Shown here: positions 42,405-50,103 of the stretch, piece by piece
How the letters are laid out: every line of letters starts with the position of its first letter
How positions within the stretch are numbered: the first letter of the stretch is position 1
From: Streptomyces caniscabiei
GTDB taxonomy: Bacteria; Actinomycetota; Actinomycetes; Streptomycetales; Streptomycetaceae
Direction of reading: 5' to 3'
DNA length: 64,000 nt
Assembly (NCBI RefSeq): GCF_014930365.1
Contig: NZ_JABXWI010000012.1
Coordinates: forward strand, 345,304-409,303
Made by a program: the position numbers and the translations under genes
The notes under the pieces: model-generated
Told to the model about the DNA's origin: nothing
The model's database searches: none
The model's input: only the letters and a program-made list of their open reading frames with translations

Positions 42405-45400
42405 ATGAAGGTCGACGTCCCACTTCCCACCCAGCCGCACCGCTCGACCGTGCACGTCGACTGGGCCCGCGCCCACGACCCGGCCGGCGAGCCCGTCGCG
42501 CTCGACGCCCTGCGGGCGGCCGACACGCGGCTGCGGGTGACGTACGGCAAGCCGGGCCGTTTCCTGACCGACATGGAGCGGCACGCGCGTACGTTGCCGG
42601 TCGCGCATCTGCCGTGGTTCTGGGACACCGTGGGCCACCGGCTGACGGGCAGCAGCGCGCGGTACGCGGGAAAGGCGTTCGCGCTGGCGCGCAAGGCGGA
42701 GCGGGACCACTCACTGCCGGTGGACGACGCGTGGTACCGGGCCAACGTCCTGCTGTTCGCACGGCACGGCGCCCTCCCGGCCAAGGAGTTGACGGACCAC
42801 CAACGCCGACTGGCCGAGACGCTGGACGCGCGGGAGGCCCACACGGAGTACGTAGGGGTGCTGACGGCCTGGGCGGCGTCACCGGGCGAACTGCCCGCGA
42901 CGCTCGCGGGACGGGTGCGCGCGTCGGCGAAGGCGGCCGGGCTGGGCCGCGACGAGGACGCCCGGGTGCTGGCGGCGCTGGTGGGGGCGGCCCGGGACAA
43001 GGCCGTACCGGACGCGCTGCTGGACGCGGTCGCCGCGCTGCTGGCCGAGCACCCCCAGGGCGACGAGGTGAACGCCGCCCTGCTGGACGTCTTCCCGGAC
43101 TCCCGGGGCGACGCGGCGGCCTGGCTGCGGGTGCTGCTGCGCTCCGGCGCGGCCGAGGCCGTGGTCACCGGGCACATCGCACCGGAGGGCGGGGTCGACG
43201 GCTGGCTCGCGCGGTACGCCCGGATGTACAAGCACGCGCGCGTGTCCGGAGGTGTGACCTCGCAGCCGATGCCACCCGAGCTGTTCGAGCTGCTGACGCT
43301 GTTCGCGCCCCGGCTGCGCGCGGCGCAGGCGCCCGTGCGCCTGCACGAGGACCGCTACCGCTATCCGGAGCTGGACGCCGATCTGCTCGACGCCTGCCTC
43401 GCGGAGGGCATCGCGGTCGAGGACCCGGGCGACTCGATCGGGCTGCGGTTCTGGGGCAGCGGTTCACGGCGCGATCTGTCCGCCCTCGCGGCCGATCCGG
43501 TGTTCGGCTCCCGGCTGGAGGGCACGGTCCACGCCGGCCGGCGCGGTGGCGGCACGGCCATCACCCGGCTCCCCGAGAACACGGCCATCGCCGCCGAGGT
43601 GCGCACCCGGATCGAGAAGCTGATCGACGAGCTGCGCGGCGGCGGGATCGCGGCGGCCGACGAGGCCGTGGACGAACTGACCGGCCTCCTCGACCGTCCG
43701 ACGGCGACGGCCCTGGACGGCATCGAGGAGGCCCTGGCCGACCTGGACCTGACCGGCCCGCTCTCCCGAGCGCTGACCGCCGGACTGCCGGAGGAACTGG
43801 GCTGGCCGGCCTTGGAGGAGGCCCTGGCAGAGTTCGGCACGGGGACGGGCGACGGGGTCGCGGGGTCGGTCGAGGGCGGTGCCGAGGGTTCCGTCGAAGG
43901 CGGGGCCGAGGGCGGTGCCCGGCGGGGTGACGGCGGGGGTGGCGGTGTGCGGGGCGTGACCTGCACCTGGCCCGTGCTGACCGTCTACGGCGACGACCGG
44001 GCCGTGGCCGTCGACCACACCGGCCGGCGCGGCGACTGCGCCTTCACGCTCCCCGAGGGCACGACGAGCCACACCGTGCACTTCGCGGGCGGACGGTTCC
44101 TGGTGGCCTGGACGACCACGCGGCGGGACTCCTTCGGCGGCCACGCCTACTGGGCCGACCGGCCCGAGGAGGTCTTCCAGCCGGAGCAGCGCATCGGTCT
44201 GCGCCCGTACGACGGGCTCATCGACGGCGGTTTCGGCTTCCAGTTCGCGAGCCCCGACGGCGGCGGCCGCCACGACGGCGACCGCGTGCTGCGGCCGGGC
44301 GACCGGTCCGGAATCGGCCACCGTGAACTGCAGATGAGCGACGGCGAGCGGTTCTGGAGCGCCGATGTCTTCCGGGGCAACTGGGAGCGGGTGGACCCGT
44401 CGACGGGCGCCCGCACCGGCGACCGCACGCTGCCCGACTTCCACCGCGACACCGAAGTACCGCCCGGCCGGGCGGTGTTCATGGACTCGCTCTCCCTGGC
44501 GGCCCTGCCCGACGACGCGCCGCCGTCGCCCCTGGGCCGGCGCGGCCGCCTGACCGGCTGCCACATCGCGTACCGCACCCCGTACGCGGGCCCGTCCCCG
44601 ACCGACTTCCTGCTGCGGACCGTCGACGGCCGCGAGGGCCGGTTCGTGAGCACCCGGCCGGGCCTGCACCCGTGGGGCATCCTCCGGCTGCCCGCGGGCG
44701 GCGAGGACGCCGTCCTGGTGGAGCCGCGCCATGTCCGGGTGCACGCCGTGACCGACGGTTCCCTGCTCTGGGAGACCCACGGCTTCCCCGCCACCGAACG
44801 CCACCGGGGCCGCACACCCTCGGCCCACAGCGTCGGCCCCCTCCCCCCGCCCGCGTACTGGCACTTCCTCACCCCACGCGACGAGCAGTCCTCCAAGTCC
44901 CTCCGCACGACCCACGCCGACGTCGTACGCGCGCTGCTCGACACGGCGGCCGGGGGGACGGCGGGGGCGAGCGTCGGGAAGCCGGGGGCGAGCCGTGGAA
45001 CGGCAGCGGCAGCGGCACGCGAGGCGGCACCGACGACCGCAGGCGAGGGCCCGGCGGAGGCGGCCGGTGAGGGGACCGCGGAGGCGGCCGTACGTGCCGG
45101 ACTGGCCCGGCTGCTGCCCGAGGTGACCGACCCGAGGGTCGTGGACGGCGTCGTGCGGGTGGCGCTGCTCGCCGCCGACGTGCTCCGGCGGCGCGAGGAG
45201 CTGTCCCGGCGGGTGCGCATCATGCGGTCGGGCCCGGTGGTGACCCTGCCGGCCGAGATCCCGGACACCGCCCTGGCCCCCGCCCTCTACGGCCTCCTGC
45301 CCGAACTCCGCGCCTACGACGCCCCCGTGCCCGGCCCCCGCCCCGCGACGCTGACCTCGGTCGCGGCGGACGGCCGGTATCTGCGGGGCGAGATCGACGA

Positions 45401-47285
45401 CGAGACCCGGCGGCTGGCCCTGCCCGCCGAGCCGCTGGACTGGCCCGCCCTGCTCGGCCGTATCGACGCGGTGGCCTGGCGCGCCGCGATGGAGACCACC
45501 TCCGCCGAGGAACGGGATTCCCTGGCCGGGCTGTTGCGCACCTGGAGCGGGCAGCCGTTCGCCGAGCGGGGAGGGCGCTGGCGCACCGGCCGCGCACCGC
45601 TGCCGGCACTGAGCGCGTCCCGTTCCGCCGGCCACCTGATCACCACGGCCGCCGAACGCGGCGGCACGGCCCGCTTCGTCCAACGGGCGGCGGATCCGGC
45701 GCCGTCGCCGGAACCCGCCACCCCCGCCTCAGCCTCAGCCTCAGCCTCCGAGCCGGGCGACGCCCACGACACGGTCGCCGTCGAGCGGGACGACGCCTCG
45801 CGGCTGCCGGAGCTGCTGGACCTGCTGGAGCGGCGGGGTCCACTGTCGCTGCCCACACGGGCGCTGGAGGCCTTCTCGTGGCGCACGGGGGTGCGGGCCC
45901 CGATCGCGATGCTGGTCCTGGCCGGGCTGCCCCGGCGGCAGCGGAACGACGACGACAGGCGGATGCTGCGCTCGAAGCCGTACAAGGCGAGCAAGCCGGT
46001 CGCCGACGCGTACCACTCCTTCTGGCACCGCCTCGGCCCGGCGGGCCGCCGTGCCGTCCTCGCGGCGGGCGTCCCGGAGAACCCGGCCGAGCTGTGGGAG
46101 GACGGCGGCACGGTCGCGGCCGCGGAGCGCATGGCCGAGGTGTGGGTCCACCTGCTCGGCGCCACCCCGTACGTGGACGACACCCTGGCCGACGCGCTGG
46201 ACGCGGACCTGGGTCTCCCCGCCCCTTGGGCCCGCGCCCTCACCACCGCCCAGGTGCCCGCCGAGGGAACCGGTCTCGGCGCCCCCGGCTTCGTCCTGGC
46301 CGGCACCACCGGCGGCGGCCTCGACCTGCACGAGGAGGGCCCCGACGGCACGGCGGGTGCTCGGGTCGGCCTCTACACCCTCCCGGACCGGCGACTCCTG
46401 ACCCTCGTGGCCTGGGCCCTCACGGAGCGCCCGGTCGGCGACCCCGTGGCGGCGGGGGCGGTGCGGCTGTTCGACCTGCTGCGGACCCTGCTGGACGCCC
46501 CCGGCACGCTCGTGCCGCTGGCCCGGCACCAGGGGCTCGCCACCGCGGCGCCCGACACCCCCGGCTTCGCGCCCTACGCCGCCCCGGTCCTCCCCTGCCC
46601 GCACCCTCTGCGGGTGAACGCCACCGCGACGACCGCCGTGTACGACGACGGCCTCCTCGTGGTCTCCGTCCCGCACGGCGACGTGTTCCTGCGGCCGTCG
46701 GCGCTCGCCGCCCCGGCCCGGCTGGAGCGGGCGGAGCATCTCTGCGCCGAACTGACCCTGCCCTGGCTGCTGAGCAGGATCCGCGAGATCGAGGAGCTGC
46801 TCACCGGCGGCCTCGTCCGGATGACCGAGCGCGTCTCCACGACCCCCGTACCGCCGGGCGGCTACGAGCTGAACCCGGCCCTGAGCACACCCGGCCTGGT
46901 GCAGGAGGCCGCCGACACCCTGGGCGTCAGCGGCGACGCGGCGGCGCTCCACCTCCAGCTTCTGGCCCTCGCCCGCCCCACCGACCAGAACATCCGCCGC
47001 TGGAACGACTGGACGCCCGCCCGGCACAGGGCCGCCCAGTCGGAGCTGCTGGCCGTGGGCGCGGTGCAGCGGGACAAGCGGCCGAGGGCGGGCCGCACGG
47101 TGTTCGTTCCGGGCCCGTGGACCGCCCTGAAGTCCCCCCACCTCCCCCTGGAGACCCCCAAGCTCGCCCTCCACCGGGCCCCGCACTCCACCACGACCCG
47201 CCTGCAGGGCCCCTTCACCCACCTGCTGCCCCCGGTCCCCCCGCACGAACTGTTCACCGCCGCCTGGACAGCCGCACGCGCCTGA
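42405..47285 (+). CDS. Very large cytosolic protein, unknown function
   Basis: 1626 residues with no signal peptide or membrane helix. Residues 1-480 are helical and Ala-rich; 490-515 are low complexity (Gly/Glu repeats from a short tandem DNA repeat); 525-830 are beta-rich with repeated Gly-Trp/Tyr turns (GGHAYWADRPEEVF, GERFWSADVFRGNW); a second Ala/Gly-rich linker (about 850-890) leads to a long helical C-terminal half, with another low-complexity linker near 1105. The end (RWNDWTPARHRAAQSELLAV) looks like a compact domain. No NTPase or nuclease motif found. It may belong with the orphan DUF397 gene. Confidence 0.85.
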   Translation: MKVDVPLPTQPHRSTVHVDWARAHDPAGEPVALDALRAADTRLRVTYGKPGRFLTDMERHARTLPVAHLPWFWDTVGHRLTGSSARYAGKAFALARKAERDHSLPVDDAWYRANVLLFARHGALPAKELTDHQRRLAETLDAREAHTEYVGVLTAWAASPGELPATLAGRVRASAKAAGLGRDEDARVLAALVGAARDKAVPDALLDAVAALLAEHPQGDEVNAALLDVFPDSRGDAAAWLRVLLRSGAAEAVVTGHIAPEGGVDGWLARYARMYKHARVSGGVTSQPMPPELFELLTLFAPRLRAAQAPVRLHEDRYRYPELDADLLDACLAEGIAVEDPGDSIGLRFWGSGSRRDLSALAADPVFGSRLEGTVHAGRRGGGTAITRLPENTAIAAEVRTRIEKLIDELRGGGIAAADEAVDELTGLLDRPTATALDGIEEALADLDLTGPLSRALTAGLPEELGWPALEEALAEFGTGTGDGVAGSVEGGAEGSVEGGAEGGARRGDGGGGGVRGVTCTWPVLTVYGDDRAVAVDHTGRRGDCAFTLPEGTTSHTVHFAGGRFLVAWTTTRRDSFGGHAYWADRPEEVFQPEQRIGLRPYDGLIDGGFGFQFASPDGGGRHDGDRVLRPGDRSGIGHRELQMSDGERFWSADVFRGNWERVDPSTGARTGDRTLPDFHRDTEVPPGRAVFMDSLSLAALPDDAPPSPLGRRGRLTGCHIAYRTPYAGPSPTDFLLRTVDGREGRFVSTRPGLHPWGILRLPAGGEDAVLVEPRHVRVHAVTDGSLLWETHGFPATERHRGRTPSAHSVGPLPPPAYWHFLTPRDEQSSKSLRTTHADVVRALLDTAAGGTAGASVGKPGASRGTAAAAAREAAPTTAGEGPAEAAGEGTAEAAVRAGLARLLPEVTDPRVVDGVVRVALLAADVLRRREELSRRVRIMRSGPVVTLPAEIPDTALAPALYGLLPELRAYDAPVPGPRPATLTSVAADGRYLRGEIDDETRRLALPAEPLDWPALLGRIDAVAWRAAMETTSAEERDSLAGLLRTWSGQPFAERGGRWRTGRAPLPALSASRSAGHLITTAAERGGTARFVQRAADPAPSPEPATPASASASASEPGDAHDTVAVERDDASRLPELLDLLERRGPLSLPTRALEAFSWRTGVRAPIAMLVLAGLPRRQRNDDDRRMLRSKPYKASKPVADAYHSFWHRLGPAGRRAVLAAGVPENPAELWEDGGTVAAAERMAEVWVHLLGATPYVDDTLADALDADLGLPAPWARALTTAQVPAEGTGLGAPGFVLAGTTGGGLDLHEEGPDGTAGARVGLYTLPDRRLLTLVAWALTERPVGDPVAAGAVRLFDLLRTLLDAPGTLVPLARHQGLATAAPDTPGFAPYAAPVLPCPHPLRVNATATTAVYDDGLLVVSVPHGDVFLRPSALAAPARLERAEHLCAELTLPWLLSRIREIEELLTGGLVRMTERVSTTPVPPGGYELNPALSTPGLVQEAADTLGVSGDAAALHLQLLALARPTDQNIRRWNDWTPARHRAAQSELLAVGAVQRDKRPRAGRTVFVPGPWTALKSPHLPLETPKLALHRAPHSTTTRLQGPFTHLLPPVPPHELFTAAWTAARA

Positions 47286-47300
47286 GCCCGGCGTATCGCC

Positions 47301-47942
47301 TCACGGTGTCCAGGTCACTCCCGCGGAGGGAGGGAAGTCGGGGTAGCCCTGACCCGTCCAAGCCGCACCCGTGACCTCGGTGCCGGGGTCGGCGAAGACC
47401 GGTGCGCACGTCTCGTACGAGGCACCGGGCGGGAACTTCTTGGTCTTCGGGTAGGAGTCGCAGGGGGCGAACGTTCCGATGACCAGGAGCTGCCGGGCCG
47501 CGGTCCCATCGCCGAGCAGCCCGCCGGGCGGGTCGACAGCCGCATGGGAGAGATCGTTCTTGCCGGCGTTCTTGATGGTCGCCCGCACGTAGTACGGCGT
47601 CATCTTCTTGGCGTCGCCCTCCAGCCCCAGCGAGGCCACATCCGCCTTGTCACCCTTCTCGATGCCGGTGACGGTGACCTCGAGAACGCCCGACTTCGTC
47701 CCCCCTTCATAGCGGAGCAGAACCGGCTCCCCGAGCTTCGCCTTGCTCCCCGCCTTCGCCGTACCGTCCTCGTTCACACTGGACGTGGGCGACGGCGAGG
47801 CCCGAGGAGAAGCGGAAGCACTCGCCACAGGCTTGTCGTCGGAGGGCCCCGCCCCACCGCCGGAACCGCAGCCGACAAGGGTGAGCAGAAGAAGAGACGC
47901 GGCCACGCGCGGCGCCGACAGACGTCGTATGCGGGTGATCAT
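47301..47942 (-). CDS. Lipoprotein with DUF4352-like domain
   Basis: 213 residues from ATG 47942. Lipobox LVGC, a Ser/Pro/Ala linker, then a beta domain: LEVTVTGIEKG, YYVRATIKNAGKNDL, GASYETCAPVFADPG. The pattern of a single immunoglobulin-like fold with a disulfide resembles DUF4352 lipoproteins. No Shine-Dalgarno; TACGCT ends seven bases before the ATG, so probably leaderless. It converges on the giant gene with only 15 bp between. Confidence 0.85.
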   Translation of the reverse strand: MITRIRRLSAPRVAASLLLLTLVGCGSGGGAGPSDDKPVASASASPRASPSPTSSVNEDGTAKAGSKAKLGEPVLLRYEGGTKSGVLEVTVTGIEKGDKADVASLGLEGDAKKMTPYYVRATIKNAGKNDLSHAAVDPPGGLLGDGTAARQLLVIGTFAPCDSYPKTKKFPPGASYETCAPVFADPGTEVTGAAWTGQGYPDFPPSAGVTWTP

Positions 47943-48085
47943 GCCGGGCAGCGTATCCGTCGCGAGAGCTGCCCCTGCCGGAGTGGTGCCACATCGGCTC
48001 GCGGGTTCTCGGCGGTCCGCCGCCCACCGACTCACACGTCGATCTCGCCCTCCCCACGAGTCAGTTCACCGACGCCCGGCCCGCC

Positions 48086-48706
48086 TCACGCGCCTGAGCC
48101 CGGCGTCCCGGTGTCCGGGCCGCCCATGGCCCGCACGCGGGACAGCGCCACCCTCCGCCGCACCCGGTCGACCTCGGTGACGACCACCGTGATCTCGTCC
48201 CCGACCCGGACGACCCCGTCCGGCGACTCCACGGGCTCCACGGTCAGCTCACTCAGGTGGACCAGCCCTTCGATCCCCTCGCCCACCTCGACGAACACCC
48301 CGAAGGGCACCACCTTCGTGACCCGCCCGGACAGCCTCCGCCCCTCCCCGACCCGGTCGGCGAACTCCTGCAAGGGATCGGGCTGCAAGGCCCGCAACGA
48401 CAGCCGGGCCTCCCCGTTCCAGGTGTCGAACTGCAGGAACTCGCAGTCGACCCGCTGCCCGACCCTCACGACCTCCGACACGTCCCCGACGCGCCGCCAG
48501 GACAACTCCGGAACGGTGATGAACCCGACCCCCGGAAACAACGGATGCTCCGGCCCGTCATCGAGCGCGACGAACACCCCGAACCGCTCCACCGCCGCAA
48601 CGGTCCCCCCAAGCACGTCCCCCACCCGAAGCCCCCCGAGAAACGCCCACAACTCCGGAGCCCCCTCAGCCCCCAACCGCACGGGCCCACCGCTCTCCCC
48701 GCCCAC
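48086..48706 (-). CDS. Protein with two S1 RNA-binding domains
   Basis: 206 residues, two S1 folds: about 27-110 (GDVLGGTVAAVERFGVFVAL, VDCEFLQFDTWNGEARLSLR) and 125-195 (GRVTKVVPFGVFVEV, EGLVHLSEL, VTEVDRVRRRVALS). It should bind RNA, perhaps on the ribosome. GTG start at 48706. The first S1 domain is more divergent. Function not known; short S1-tandem proteins of this size are common in streptomycetes. Confidence 0.88.
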   Translation of the reverse strand: MGGESGGPVRLGAEGAPELWAFLGGLRVGDVLGGTVAAVERFGVFVALDDGPEHPLFPGVGFITVPELSWRRVGDVSEVVRVGQRVDCEFLQFDTWNGEARLSLRALQPDPLQEFADRVGEGRRLSGRVTKVVPFGVFVEVGEGIEGLVHLSELTVEPVESPDGVVRVGDEITVVVTEVDRVRRRVALSRVRAMGGPDTGTPGSGA

Positions 48707-48796
48707 TTCGCCCCTTGCCCCTTACCTTCGGCCCCGTCGGCTCAGGCCGCGAACTCGCCCGGCGGCTCGGCCGACCCCCTCAGTACCCTGAGCCTC

Positions 48797-49234
48797 ATGG
48801 CCGACCTCTACACAGTCGACGTCTCCATGAACCTGGCAGCCACAGTGCCGGACGCGGTGCTCTCCGAGTTGCGCCGGCACCTCGGCCTCGAAGAACCGGG
48901 CGACGGCCACGCGGACAACCTCGACGACCACCCCGTCTGGGCCGCTCGAGGCCTCGCCAGACGCATCGGTGGCGTCCTGACCGGCGAGCTGATCCGAACG
49001 GAACAGGGTTGGGCCCTGACGGTCCGCCAGGAAGTACACGCCGAAACCATGCCGCAGGTCGTCTCCCTGATCGAGATGCTGGCATTCCACTCGACCACCG
49101 AAGGCACCATCGGCCAGATCCGGTTCTACGAGGACGAGATCCCCGAACTGCTCCTCAACAGGTCGGGGGACCTGATGAAGGCACCCCTGAGCCGCCTGCC
49201 GGAAACGAAGCTCAGCCGCCCCTGTTTGCCGTAA
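48797..49234 (+). CDS. Hypothetical protein
   Basis: 145 residues: MADLYTVDVSMNLAATVPDA then a helix-turn pattern (VLSELRRHLGLEE), a beta-rich middle (GWALTVRQEVHAE) and IRFYEDEIPELLLNRSG. Cytosolic, mildly acidic. TACCCT ends seven bases before the ATG and there is no Shine-Dalgarno, so probably leaderless. It converges on the immunity gene. No family recognised. Confidence 0.82.
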   Translation: MADLYTVDVSMNLAATVPDAVLSELRRHLGLEEPGDGHADNLDDHPVWAARGLARRIGGVLTGELIRTEQGWALTVRQEVHAETMPQVVSLIEMLAFHSTTEGTIGQIRFYEDEIPELLLNRSGDLMKAPLSRLPETKLSRPCLP

Positions 49235-49239
49235 CCGGC

Positions 49240-50103
49240 TCACGTCTCGAACTCGCCCACCCAGGAACGCTCCAGGAGGTGCCTGGGCAGGTACTCGGAC
49301 TCGACCTGGATGGGCATGCCCACGTCGTAGGCGAGGCAGGCGACGGCAAGCGGGCCGAGGGCGACGGTGCCGCTGATGGACTCCCGCCTGTCCTGGTCGG
49401 CGTTCCAGTACTCCTTGTGGAGACGGAGCGCCTGCACCAGCGCGGCGTTGAACTGCTCCTCGTCCCGCTTGAGGAACTGCAGAAACAGGTTGAGCGGCGG
49501 GTAGAGGATCTGCAGCATCAGCTCTCGATCAGCGACCCGCACCCGCTCCGGGTCGGTGCCCTCGAACGCCGCCGTGAACTTGTCCCCCAGCCCCGGTCGT
49601 TCCAGCCAGTACGCCTGCAACGCGTCCACCCAGTCGTAGACGTAGTCGTCGTACACCGCTCCCGAGGCCCGCAGGATGGCGACCGGCACCTCGCAGAGGC
49701 TCGTCATCCGCTCCTGGTCACGGCAGACGATCGCCAGCCAGAACGCCGTGACCCAGTTACCCGCGTCGGTGAAGTGCTGGGGGCCGATGGCCGGCAGTGT
49801 GCGTGACTCGTGGGCGATCCTGCACTCCACGGATTCCTCCGTAGTGACGGCCGCCGCGAACAGCGCGGAGCCGACCTGCATGGCGGCCACCCAGGCCTCC
49901 CAGGTCTCGGACTTGTCGGCGGTCGGGTCGTGGAGACAGTGCAGCTCCGCATTGCTCACGGCGCTGCTGAACGTCAGTCCGAAACCGTCGGGATACTCCG
50001 AGAGGTCGGCGATGTCATCGAGCAGGATCCGGTCGGACGACGCGATGAAGCTCGTCGGATCCCCGGGCGGCGGCGTTTCGGCTCGTGGCACTCGGGTGAT
50101 CAT
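49240..50103 (-). CDS. Imm49-family immunity protein
   Basis: 287 helical residues matching the Imm49 family, which protects against polymorphic toxins (SGAVYDDYVYDWVDALQAYW, DREEQFN-like DEEQFNAALVQALRLHKEYW). The ATG overlaps the stop of the toxin gene (ATGA), so toxin and antidote are made together. Acidic overall, fitting binding to a nuclease domain. Confidence 0.9.
   Translation of the reverse strand: MITRVPRAETPPPGDPTSFIASSDRILLDDIADLSEYPDGFGLTFSSAVSNAELHCLHDPTADKSETWEAWVAAMQVGSALFAAAVTTEESVECRIAHESRTLPAIGPQHFTDAGNWVTAFWLAIVCRDQERMTSLCEVPVAILRASGAVYDDYVYDWVDALQAYWLERPGLGDKFTAAFEGTDPERVRVADRELMLQILYPPLNLFLQFLKRDEEQFNAALVQALRLHKEYWNADQDRRESISGTVALGPLAVACLAYDVGMPIQVESEYLPRHLLERSWVGEFET

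Noticed and set aside
43464..45683. 739-codon frame antisense to the giant gene
   Set aside because: Same GC-driven shadow pattern; the sense frame has normal composition and a Shine-Dalgarno.
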